Shown here: positions 1 through 6,384 of the stretch, piece after piece
How the letters are laid out: each line of letters opens with the position of its first letter
Position numbering within the stretch: the stretch's first letter is position 1
DNA from: an uncultured Klebsiella sp.
Lineage (GTDB): Bacteria; Pseudomonadota; Gammaproteobacteria; Enterobacterales; Enterobacteriaceae
Length of the DNA: 7,353 nt
NCBI GenBank assembly: GCA_902490055.1
Contig: CABUCP010000152.1
Location: 1-7,353, forward strand
Direction: 5' to 3'
Program-made: the position numbers and the translations under genes
The notes under the pieces: generated by a model
The model's database searches: none
Told to the model about the DNA's origin: nothing
What the model saw: the letters and a program-made list of their open reading frames with translations, nothing else

Positions 1-29
1 CTTGTATGCTAAATCCGTCTCCGCGTCAA
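1..29 (-). promoter_or_regulatory. candidate sigma70 promoter for the gene left of the window (probably aroK)
   Basis: Read leftward, the minus strand has TTGACG (plus positions 24-29, five of six to the -35 consensus), a 17-base spacer, and TACAAG (1-6, four of six to the -10 consensus). It lies downstream of the hofQ stop and points out of the window. In E. coli the next gene after hofQ is aroK (shikimate kinase), whose promoter region lies here; that gene is not in the window, so the target is inferred. The -10 element sits on the window edge and its surroundings cannot be judged. Confidence 0.35.
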
Positions 30-51
30 ACACCTGAAACGTGTTTAGCAT
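6..51. repeat. dyad ATGCTAAA / TTTAGCAT with a nested hairpin
   Basis: ATGCTAAA at 6-13 is the exact reverse complement of TTTAGCAT at 44-51. Inside lies a second, competing pair, AAACAC (28-33) with GTGTTT (41-46). The dyad brackets the -35 element of the candidate leftward promoter, so it could be an operator or a leader-RNA structure. No T-run follows it on either strand, so it is not a typical intrinsic terminator for hofQ. The function is unknown. Confidence 0.4.
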
Positions 52-62
52 GAAAAACCCGC

Positions 63-1304
63 TTATTGTACTGCCAGAATCCGTGGCGTGATGAAGACCA
101 CCAGTTCACGTCGTTCATGATCTTTACCGTCATGGCGAAACAGTTGGCCGAGCAGCGGAATATCGCCAAGCAGGGGAATGCTGTCGCGCGCCGACTTATT
201 CTTCTGAGAAAAAATACCGCCCAGCGCCAGGGTCTCGCCGCTTTTCACCTCAACCTGTGTTTCAATCTCCTGCTTATCGATCGCCAGCGCCTCGCCGTTC
301 TCCTGCTGCAGCACCTGCCCAGGAGTATTTTCGCTAATTCGCAGCTTCAGGCGCACCCGATCCTGCTGCAGCACGGTCGGCGTAACCTCCATACCTAATA
401 CCGCTTCCTTAAATTCCACCGAGGTTGCCCCGCTTTCACCGCTGGAGACCTGATAAGGGATTTCGCTGCCCTGCTTAATACTGGCGGGCTGCATATGCGA
501 TGCCAGTAAACGCGGGCTGGCGATAATTTCCACCTGCTGCTTTTGCTCAAGCGCGGAGAGCTCCAGTTCGAGTAAACGGCCGTTAATTCGCCCGATATTA
601 AACCCTGCGCGGGTCGTGGCTTCAGAGACCGCCAGATTGCTGGTGAGCGTCGTTATTTTCCCCATTCCCGGCGTACTGCTGGCTTCCGCCAGGCTCCACT
701 TCACGCCAAGCTCGCGCAGGCTGGTCGCGCTCATCGACACAATATGCGCTGCCAGTTCCACCTGCCCGACCGGTAAATCCATTTCTGCGGCCCATGCCTT
801 AAGCGCAGGTAAATGGCGGGCATCATCGCGGATTAACAGGCGATTAGTACGCCGATCGACGGTCATAGTGCCGCGCGCGCTCAGCAGCTTGCTGCCGGCT
901 TTCGCCAACTCATCGGCATCGGCATAGCGTAATGGGATGCTATGCCCCTGGAGCGGTAGATTCTGCCAGCGCTTAGCCTGTTCGGCCTCCTGCTGCGCCC
1001 GCTTAGCCAACTGCCAGGCTTGGGTGTGGATCGACAATACCGTCCCCTGCCGGCTCATCATCAGCCCTGCGCTATCGATAACCGACTGCAGCGCCTGCCG
1101 CCAGGGGACGCTATTCAGGCGCAGAGAGACCGTACCGCTGACGTCTGGCGCGACCAACAGATTGAGTTTTTGCATTTCCGCCAGGCTTTGCAGCACCTGC
1201 GTGACCGGCGCGTCATCAACGACCAGCGACACCGGTGGTTCTTTTTTCGCCGCCGCGCCCAGTAGCGGTATCAGCAGAAGTAGCAGGCTTATCCTTTGCA
1301 TCAT
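63..1304 (-). CDS. hofQ: HofQ, outer-membrane secretin of the DNA-uptake / type IV pilus-like apparatus
   Basis: This 413-residue secretin is very close to E. coli HofQ (412 aa). It should form the outer-membrane ring through which DNA enters the periplasm; E. coli hofQ is needed to use DNA as a nutrient. Visible order: signal peptide (about 1-18, ending LLGAAA), a small STN-like domain (about 25-95, with VAPDVSGTVSLRL), a secretin N-domain (about 120-180, with TVDRRTNRLLIRD), then the secretin core (about 240-410). The core carries IKQGSEIPYQVSSGESGA (277-294), VEVKSGETLALGGIF (351-365) and the C-terminal RELVVFITPR. It is much shorter than pilus PilQ proteins and has no AMIN domains. The start is the ATG at 1302-1304: GAGGG lies 8 bases upstream with the same GAGGGAAATCAAC leader as hofN. 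An in-frame GTG at 1317-1319 overlaps that ribosome site and is less likely; a second ATG follows directly at 1299-1301. It is the last gene of the operon. Confidence 0.95.
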   Translation of the reverse strand: MMQRISLLLLLIPLLGAAAKKEPPVSLVVDDAPVTQVLQSLAEMQKLNLLVAPDVSGTVSLRLNSVPWRQALQSVIDSAGLMMSRQGTVLSIHTQAWQLAKRAQQEAEQAKRWQNLPLQGHSIPLRYADADELAKAGSKLLSARGTMTVDRRTNRLLIRDDARHLPALKAWAAEMDLPVGQVELAAHIVSMSATSLRELGVKWSLAEASSTPGMGKITTLTSNLAVSEATTRAGFNIGRINGRLLELELSALEQKQQVEIIASPRLLASHMQPASIKQGSEIPYQVSSGESGATSVEFKEAVLGMEVTPTVLQQDRVRLKLRISENTPGQVLQQENGEALAIDKQEIETQVEVKSGETLALGGIFSQKNKSARDSIPLLGDIPLLGQLFRHDGKDHERRELVVFITPRILAVQ

Positions 1305-1614
1305 GTTGATTTCCCTCACGTCGCCAGGCCCATTGCGCGGGTTCGCACTCAGCGCCGGTGACGATGGTTATGGTCTCCGCCGTCAGCTGATGAACTCGCC
1401 AGCCGCCGGGTAAAACATCGTTAATCCGCACACGTCGCCAACGCCCGGCGTGATCCTGAAGCAATCCCAGCCAGTGCTGCGCGCTACCCGTACCGCCGCC
1501 GTAGCGCCACTGTGCAAGCAGCGATGTCTGGCAGCGGTCCTCAACCGGTAAAAAAGGATCGCGCGCGCCGACCAGGAGAGGGAGAAGCAGCAGCAGGCAC
1601 CCTTTATGTTTCAT
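1216..1614 (-). CDS. hofP: HofP, PilP-like periplasmic linker protein
   Basis: The 132-residue product matches E. coli HofP (about 134 aa). By analogy with PilP it should link the inner-membrane HofN/HofO pair to the HofQ secretin. A hydrophobic leader (about 5-16, CLLLLLPLLVGA) precedes the PilP-type motif RDPF (18-21). Cys6 is inside the leader but not in a lipobox, so a lipoprotein is not indicated. Cys28 and Cys90 are also found in E. coli HofP as I recall it and could form a disulfide. The C-terminal 30 residues are polar and look disordered; this tail is encoded by the DNA that also encodes the HofQ signal peptide. I chose ATG 1612-1614 (GGAGAG upstream) over a possible in-frame start at 1660-1662, which would add 16 charged and Cys-rich residues that ruin the leader. 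The start overlaps hofO by 11 nt and the end overlaps hofQ by 89 nt. Confidence 0.88.
   Translation of the reverse strand: MKHKGCLLLLLPLLVGARDPFLPVEDRCQTSLLAQWRYGGGTGSAQHWLGLLQDHAGRWRRVRINDVLPGGWRVHQLTAETITIVTGAECEPAQWAWRREGNQHDAKDKPATSADTATGRGGEKRTTGVAGR
1313..1317 (-). promoter_or_regulatory. hofQ ribosome binding site that decides the start
   Basis: On the minus strand GAGGG is followed by AAATCAAC and then ATG at 1304. The same 13 bases (GAGGGAAATCAAC) precede the hofN ATG at 2564. This supports 1304 over the GTG at 1319 as the hofQ start. The site lies inside hofP, so translation of hofQ must begin on mRNA that ribosomes are reading as hofP. Confidence 0.75.
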
Positions 1615-2041
1615 CGTCACTCTCCAGCTGCAGTGACATCTGCAGCGCCCCTTTTTCGTCATTCAATGAAAAAGCGGTAACCCGTACGCCACAGTCGGCA
1701 AGCCAGGCAAACAGTGCCGGTACCGCCTGCCAACTGACCGCCGCCAGCATTTCACCGCCGCCTCCTCGCGGCTGCCAGCTCTGTAACGTTATGCCCGGGA
1801 TCGGTGATTCGAGCGGCGAAAAGCGCCGGGTCGTCCACTCCTCCGTCACGCGTTGAGCCAGCGCGGCGCGCAGTGGGATAACCCGACGCCATTGCGCCTG
1901 CAGCGGCGGCGAGACAGTCGGCGCCTGACGGTCGGCAGACAATAAAAACGCCAAATAGACGATCCCCGCTAAAACGACGCAGGATAGTAGCGCTAACTGC
2001 CAGCCACGCAGGGCAAGCAGGCGTTCAATGGCGATCCACAT
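1604..2041 (-). CDS. hofO: HofO, PilO-like inner-membrane protein
   Basis: The 145-residue bitopic membrane protein is of the same length and layout as E. coli HofO (146 aa). It has a short cytoplasmic N-terminus, one transmembrane segment (about 15-36, QLALLSCVVLAGIVYLAFLL) and a periplasmic domain of about 105 residues. By PilO analogy it pairs with HofN to form the inner-membrane platform. Sequence conservation in this family is low; the call rests mainly on gene order and topology, plus shared patches such as the RRFSPLESPIPGITLQSWQP region and the C-terminal acidic tail. The ATG at 2039-2041 has GGGAG about 9 bases upstream. It overlaps hofN by 17 nt and hofP by 11 nt, which suggests translational coupling. 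Confidence 0.85.
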   Translation of the reverse strand: MWIAIERLLALRGWQLALLSCVVLAGIVYLAFLLSADRQAPTVSPPLQAQWRRVIPLRAALAQRVTEEWTTRRFSPLESPIPGITLQSWQPRGGGGEMLAAVSWQAVPALFAWLADCGVRVTAFSLNDEKGALQMSLQLESDDET

Positions 2042-2564
2042 GGCCGGTTTCTCCCGCCAGGAAAAAGCTAAATGACCAGCGCCCCTGCGCGTCGCGATGC
2101 GTCGCCCCCGCTTTCGCCGGCAGAAAGCCTTCCTGATGAGCGAGCGCCTTTTCCAGCGCCGCCACCGACTTCAGGTTCAGCGAGAGTCCGCGAAGAGAAA
2201 TACCCTGGGGTTGATAATCAAGCCGGGTCAGCCATAGCGACTCCGGCAATAGCGCCGCCAATGCCAGCAGCCGCGGTTGCCAGGCCTGCGTCGTTGCCCG
2301 CTGCCGCGCCCGCTGGGCCTGAAGCTCACCGCGCCGTAGCTGTTCGCGTAACGCCTGCTCTCGCTGTGAGAGCGCGGAGGCGATTTGGTTTTCAGCCTGC
2401 AGGCGCGTCGTGTGCTGCGCCGCTTCGATCTGGCGCAACGTACGCAATGCCAGCGTTAGCGTAATGATGCTCAGCGCGGTTCCGACCGCCAGCAGCCCGC
2501 CCAGGCGGAGCCGCTGGCGCCGACGCGTTTCACGCCACGGTAGAAGATTAATCAACGTGTTCAT
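2025..2564 (-). CDS. hofN: HofN, PilN-like inner-membrane protein
   Basis: The 179-residue protein equals E. coli HofN in length. The N-terminal motif INLLPWRE (5-12) is the hallmark of PilN proteins; this cytoplasmic peptide docks into the groove of PilM (here HofM). Then come a basic stretch (13-20), one transmembrane segment (about 21-41), a coiled coil rich in Gln, Arg and Ala (about 42-92), and a small periplasmic ferredoxin-like domain (about 95-170, with LPESLWLTRLDY and GISLRGLSL). It should form the inner-membrane assembly with HofO. The start is ATG 2562-2564, with GGAGGG at 2573-2578 spaced 8 bases away. The start overlaps the hofM stop as ATGA (4 nt), a usual sign of coupled translation. 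Confidence 0.92.
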   Translation of the reverse strand: MNTLINLLPWRETRRRQRLRLGGLLAVGTALSIITLTLALRTLRQIEAAQHTTRLQAENQIASALSQREQALREQLRRGELQAQRARQRATTQAWQPRLLALAALLPESLWLTRLDYQPQGISLRGLSLNLKSVAALEKALAHQEGFLPAKAGATHRDAQGRWSFSFFLAGETGHVDRH

Positions 2565-3352
2565 GTTGATTTCCCTCCGAGCGCGAGTCCCAGCGCAATG
2601 GCGAAGCGCTCGCCTGCGCTGGGAAGCGGCGGCTGCAGGCGATGAATCACGCTCCAGCAGTCAAAGCCGTATTCAGTCAATGGTTGGCTACTGCAGAGCT
2701 GGAATTCATCCTCGCTGAGCCGTGAGGTTAATTGCGCGAAAGAAGCCGCTTCAGAACATGGACAGTAGCCCCAACGCTCCTGAGTCGCCCATAGCCACTG
2801 CGCGTCTCCCTGCCAGGCTAATCCCTGCGTGGCGTCAGGAAGCCAGGGAAAAAAGGAAGAGAGCGCTACCGCGTCCGGCACAATAGCCGCCAGCCGGAGC
2901 TTCAGCCGCCGCGCCAGCTGGCGTAACATATCAACATCCAGACGCTGGGCCGCCGTCGCCTGCCAGCTATCATTAGCTGGACTGGCGGCGTAATCGATAC
3001 ACAATGCGGAAGCAGGCATTTCCAGTTGGCGCGCCATGGTGCCAGTTATCCACTCCGCGCGTTCGCGCTCGCGCAGCGAGACCTGCGGGGCTGGTAGCTG
3101 TTTTTGCAGCGTCCGGCTTGCCGGTAGGGCAATACTCGCCTGATGCTGTAGCGGCAGTTCACGGCGCCATTGGCGTAGCAACCCCGCCAGTTCGTTAACG
3201 TCCGCGATTCTGCCCTGCTGTACCAGGCCGGGCGGCAACGGGATTCGCCACCAGCGACGTAGCGCCCAGCGGCCGCGTTCGTACAACAGCGCCACAATGG
3301 CGACGCTATCCTGTTGAATATGAATTCCTATGCGCCAATTTCTGAAAGTCAT
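2561..3352 (-). CDS. hofM: HofM, PilM-like actin-fold protein of the DNA-uptake machine
   Basis: The 263-residue cytoplasmic protein is slightly longer than E. coli HofM (259 aa) and resembles it across its length. Shared stretches include PASRTLQ (78-84), the GTMAR patch (104-108), the block around QWLWAT (185-190) and the C-terminal FAIALGLALGG (250-260). PilM proteins have an actin/FtsA-like fold, bind the INLLP peptide of PilN and bind ATP. Here the first phosphate loop, usually close to GIDIGSSSVK in PilM, reads IGIHIQQDSVAIV (8-20), so the usual acidic and small residues are missing and ATP binding is uncertain. The ATG at 3350-3352 has a strong AAGGAG (plus 3361-3366) upstream. It is the first gene of the operon and is divergent from mrcA. 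Confidence 0.92.
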   Translation of the reverse strand: MTFRNWRIGIHIQQDSVAIVALLYERGRWALRRWWRIPLPPGLVQQGRIADVNELAGLLRQWRRELPLQHQASIALPASRTLQKQLPAPQVSLRERERAEWITGTMARQLEMPASALCIDYAASPANDSWQATAAQRLDVDMLRQLARRLKLRLAAIVPDAVALSSFFPWLPDATQGLAWQGDAQWLWATQERWGYCPCSEAASFAQLTSRLSEDEFQLCSSQPLTEYGFDCWSVIHRLQPPLPSAGERFAIALGLALGGKST

Positions 3353-3447
3353 GCTTCGATCTCCTTATCCGCGATTGCGATTCAAGGAGCAGCCTGGATA
3401 TCCCGCGTAGGGTAACGAAGTAGGCAAATGGGACTCCCAATGCTTAT

Positions 3448-3479
3448 CTGACAGCCAGCCGCCCCTGCCGCTCTATAAT
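3448..3479 (+). promoter_or_regulatory. possible mrcA promoter in the 215-bp divergent region
   Basis: A perfect TATAAT lies at 3474-3479, about 90 bases before the mrcA start. The best -35 match upstream is CTGACA (3448-3453), but the spacer is 20 bases, longer than the preferred 17, and there is no TG extension. A second, weaker region downstream has TTGCCT (3503-3508) and the palindrome GTTTATAAAC (3527-3536). I found no convincing hofM promoter on the other strand. The rest of 3353-3567 holds the hofM ribosome site and no recognisable gene. Confidence 0.35.
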
Positions 3480-3567
3480 GGGGGTATATCAATGCTCCTG
3501 GCTTGCCTTTATACTACCGCGCGTTTGTTTATAAACTGCCCAAATAAAACTAAATGGGAAATCTCCG

Positions 3568-6126
3568 GTGAAGTTCGTAAAGTATCTTTTTATCCTTGCA
3601 GTTTGTTGCGTTCTGCTGGGAGCAGGCTCGATTTATGGCCTCTACAAATTTATAGAGCCGCAACTCCCCGACGTCGCAACCTTAAAGGATGTGCGTCTGC
3701 AGATCCCGATGCAGGTTTATAGCGCGGACGGCGAGCTCATTGCGCAATATGGCGAAAAGCGCCGCATCCCCGTGACTCTGCAGCAGATGCCGCCGGAGCT
3801 GATAAAAGCGTTTATCGCCACCGAAGATAGCCGCTTCTATGAGCATCATGGCGTGGATCCGGTGGGGATTTTCCGCGCCGCCAGCGTAGCGATGTTCTCC
3901 GGCCATGCTTCGCAGGGCGCCAGTACTATTACTCAACAGCTCGCGCGTAACTTCTTCCTCAGCCCTGAGAAGACCATCACGCGTAAGATCAAAGAGGTTT
4001 TCCTCGCGATTCGCATCGAGCAGTTGCTGAATAAAGACGAAATTCTCGAGCTTTATCTCAACAAGATTTATCTCGGCTACCGCGCCTACGGCGTCGGCGC
4101 CGCTGCGCACGTTTACTTCGGTAAACCGGTCGATCAGCTTACTCTTAGCGAAATGGCGGTCATTGCCGGTCTGCCGAAAGCGCCTTCCACCTTTAACCCT
4201 CTCTATTCACTAGACCGCGCGACTTCGCGTCGCAACGTGGTGCTGTCGCGAATGCTCGGCGAGGGCTACATCACCCAGGCGCAGTACGATCGGGCTCGCA
4301 GCGAGCCGATCGTCGCCAGCTACCACACGCCGGAAATCGCCTTCTCTGCCCCGTACCTGAGCGAAATGGTGCGCCAGGAGATGGTCAACCGCTATGGCGA
4401 GCAGGCCTACGAAGACGGCTATCGCGTCTACACCACGATCACGCGTAAAAACCAGCAAGCTGCCCAGCAGTCGGTGCGTAAAAACGTGCTGGATTACGAC
4501 ATGCGCCACGGCTATCGCGGCCCGGCTAACGTACTGTGGAAAGTCGGCGAAACCCCGTGGGATAACAAAAAAATCGTCGATACGTTGAAAAAACTGCCTG
4601 CCGTCGGCCCGCTGGCGCCGGCGGTGGTCACCTCCGCCAATCCGCAGGAAGCGGTCGCGCTGCTCGGTAACGGCACTTCGGTCGCGCTAACGATGGATGG
4701 CGTCCGCTGGGCTCGCCGCTACGTTTCCGATACGCAGCAGGGTTCGACGCCGCGTAAAGTCACCGACGTCATCCAGACCGGGCAGCAAATTTGGGTACGC
4801 CAGGTCGGCGACAAATGGTGGCTGTCTCAGGTACCGGAAGTGAACTCCGCGCTGGTGTCGATTAACCCGCAGAATGGCGCGATTATCGCCCTGGTCGGCG
4901 GCTTTGACTTCAACCAGAGCAAGTTCAACCGCGCCACCCAGGCGCTGCGTCAGGTTGGCTCCAACATCAAACCGTTCCTCTACACCGCGGCGATGGATAA
5001 AGGCTTAACCCTGGCCAGTATGTTGAACGATGTGCCGATTTCCCGCTGGGATGCCGGCGCCGGTTCCGACTGGCGGCCGAAAAACTCCCCGCCGCAGTAC
5101 GCGGGCCCGATTCGCCTGCGTCAGGGTTTAGGCCAATCGAAAAACGTCGTGATGGTGCGCGCAATGCGGGCGATGGGCGTCGATTATGCCGCAGAGTACC
5201 TGCAGCGTTTCGGCTTCCCGGCGCAGAACATCGTCCATACCGAATCGCTGGCGCTGGGTTCCGCTTCCTTTACCCCGCTGCAGGTGGCCCGCGGCTATTC
5301 GGTAATGGCCAACGGCGGCTTCCTGATTAGTCCGTACTTTATTAGCAAAATCGAGAACGACCAGGGCGGCGTGCTGTTTGAAGAGCGGCCGAAAGTGGCC
5401 TGTCCGCAGTGTAATTCGCCGGTAATCTACGGCGATACGCCGAAATCCAACGTGCTGGAAAATCAGGATGTAGAAGAGGTCGCGACCTCTCAGGAACCGC
5501 AAAACGGCGACGTCCCGCCGCAGCCGCAGCTTGAACAGGCGAATCAGTCGCTGGTCGCGCAAAGCGGCACGCCGGAATATGCCCCGCATGTGATCAACAC
5601 GCCGCTGGCCTTCCTGATTAAGAGCGCGCTGAATACCAACATTTTCGGCGAACCGGGCTGGATGGGCACCGGCTGGCGCGCGGGCCGCGACCTGCAGCGT
5701 CATGATATCGGCGGCAAAACCGGAACCACCAACAGCTCGAAAGACGCGTGGTTCTCCGGCTACGGCCCAGGTGTCGTCACCTCGGTGTGGATTGGTTTCG
5801 ATGACCACCGCCGCGATTTGGGCCGTACCACCGCTTCCGGCGCGATTAAAGATCAGATTTCAGGCTATGAAGGCGGCGCTAAAAGCGCCCAACCGGCCTG
5901 GGATGACTTTATGAAACGGGTGCTGGAAGGCGTACCGGAAGAGCCGCTCACGCCGCCGCCGGGCATCGTGACGGTGAATATCGATCGCAGTACCGGTCAG
6001 TTGGCCAACGGCGGCAACAGCCGCGCCGAGTACTTCATTGAGGGCACGCAGCCCACCCATCAGGCGGTGCGCGAAGTCGGCACCACTATTACCGATAGCG
6101 GTGGCGAAACTCACGAGCTGTTCTAG
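3568..6126 (+). CDS. mrcA: penicillin-binding protein 1A, bifunctional peptidoglycan glycosyltransferase/DD-transpeptidase
   Basis: The 852-residue class A PBP is nearly identical to E. coli PBP1A (850 aa) in most blocks. It polymerises lipid II and cross-links peptidoglycan in the periplasm, stimulated by the lipoprotein LpoA. Order: cytoplasmic tip, membrane anchor (about 7-27), glycosyltransferase family 51 domain (about 50-230) with catalytic Glu86 in ATEDSRFYEHHGVD and the QGASTITQQLARN motif (116-128), a linker plus the domain that docks LpoA (about 313-424), then the transpeptidase domain. The three penicillin-binding motifs are intact: SNIK with nucleophile Ser465, SKN (524-526) and KTG (716-718). 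A Cys pair, CPQC (611-614), and a variable Gln/Glu/Pro-rich loop (about 629-665) lie between SKN and KTG; E. coli has the Cys pair too. The start is GTG, as in E. coli, with only a weak GGGA (3556-3559) 8 bases upstream, consistent with modest translation. Confidence 0.97.
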   Translation: MKFVKYLFILAVCCVLLGAGSIYGLYKFIEPQLPDVATLKDVRLQIPMQVYSADGELIAQYGEKRRIPVTLQQMPPELIKAFIATEDSRFYEHHGVDPVGIFRAASVAMFSGHASQGASTITQQLARNFFLSPEKTITRKIKEVFLAIRIEQLLNKDEILELYLNKIYLGYRAYGVGAAAHVYFGKPVDQLTLSEMAVIAGLPKAPSTFNPLYSLDRATSRRNVVLSRMLGEGYITQAQYDRARSEPIVASYHTPEIAFSAPYLSEMVRQEMVNRYGEQAYEDGYRVYTTITRKNQQAAQQSVRKNVLDYDMRHGYRGPANVLWKVGETPWDNKKIVDTLKKLPAVGPLAPAVVTSANPQEAVALLGNGTSVALTMDGVRWARRYVSDTQQGSTPRKVTDVIQTGQQIWVRQVGDKWWLSQVPEVNSALVSINPQNGAIIALVGGFDFNQSKFNRATQALRQVGSNIKPFLYTAAMDKGLTLASMLNDVPISRWDAGAGSDWRPKNSPPQYAGPIRLRQGLGQSKNVVMVRAMRAMGVDYAAEYLQRFGFPAQNIVHTESLALGSASFTPLQVARGYSVMANGGFLISPYFISKIENDQGGVLFEERPKVACPQCNSPVIYGDTPKSNVLENQDVEEVATSQEPQNGDVPPQPQLEQANQSLVAQSGTPEYAPHVINTPLAFLIKSALNTNIFGEPGWMGTGWRAGRDLQRHDIGGKTGTTNSSKDAWFSGYGPGVVTSVWIGFDDHRRDLGRTTASGAIKDQISGYEGGAKSAQPAWDDFMKRVLEGVPEEPLTPPPGIVTVNIDRSTGQLANGGNSRAEYFIEGTQPTHQAVREVGTTITDSGGETHELF

Positions 6127-6131
6127 CGAAA

Positions 6132-6152
6132 GCCACCTTCTGAAAAGGTGGC
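6132..6152. terminator. hairpin just after mrcA
   Basis: GCCACCTT (6132-6139) pairs perfectly with AAGGTGGC (6145-6152) around a five-base loop, six bases past the mrcA stop. On the plus strand no T-run follows, so it is a weak terminator or an mRNA 3'-end stabiliser. On the minus strand only TTT follows. The real stop for mrcA transcription is more likely the T-tailed hairpin ending at 6233. Confidence 0.5.
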
Positions 6153-6181
6153 CTGAGAGTAACCATAAAATACCGCCGATA

Positions 6182-6226
6182 TGAACTGCACCCAAAAAGT
6201 TGGCCCCCCAACGAAGTAAGGTGCAG
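6182..6226. mobile_element. possible minimal remnant of IS150-group (IS3 family) insertion sequence ends
   Basis: The left arm begins TGAACTGCACCC at 6182 and continues AAAAAGTTGG to 6203. From memory this is very like terminal inverted repeats of IS150-group elements (TGTACTGCACCC followed by an A-rich run and GTTGG). The right arm, read in reverse, shares AACTGCACC and, after a diverged spacer, GTTGG. No transposase sequence lies between the arms and no target duplication is evident. It could be a collapsed IS, a tiny non-autonomous derivative, or simply a terminator that looks alike. Confidence 0.25.
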
Positions 6227-6233
6227 TTTTTTT
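6184..6233 (+). terminator. strong rho-independent terminator downstream of mrcA
   Basis: AACTGCACC (6184-6192) pairs with GGTGCAGTT (6220-6228), nine pairs. An A-rich internal loop separates this from an inner stem, GTTGG (6199-6203) with CCAAC (6208-6212), capped by CCCC. Seven T's run from 6227 to 6233. Only the plus strand has a T-run after the stem, so it ends rightward transcription from mrcA, about 100 bases past the stop codon. Confidence 0.8.
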
Positions 6234-6263
6234 ATTGCAGACAAAGAATACATTGGCTTTTTT

Positions 6264-6295
6264 GCCGGATGGCGGCTGCGCCTTATCCGGCCTAC
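6264..6295. repeat. REP (palindromic unit) element
   Basis: GCCGGATGGCGG, a short centre, then GCGCCTTATCCGGCCTAC is the classic enterobacterial REP pattern: GCCGGAT (6264-6270) pairs with ATCCGGC (6285-6291), with the typical imperfect inner stem and the CTAC tail. REPs are dispersed intergenic repeats that can stabilise mRNA 3' ends, bind gyrase or IHF in some subtypes, and serve as targets for certain insertion sequences. Only one unit is seen here, so it is a single REP rather than a multi-unit BIME. Between it and the GC-rich island (6296-6384) I see no gene or clear signal. Confidence 0.85.
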
Positions 6296-6384
6296 CGTTC
6301 GTGCGACCAGCCTTTAATTTATTCACCACGCTGGATGAAACTGCCGGTGTTGGTGGCCTCAAAATCGCTGAGACGTTCCCGGAA

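Noticed and set aside
937..1413. Plus-strand open frame opposite hofP/hofQ
   Set aside because: It spans two genes on the other strand, has low-complexity Ser/Cys/Arg content and no initiation signal.
5128..5808. Long antisense open frame (226 codons) within mrcA
   Set aside because: It is a shadow of the highly conserved mrcA frame caused by GC-rich third positions; no start signals or recognisable product.
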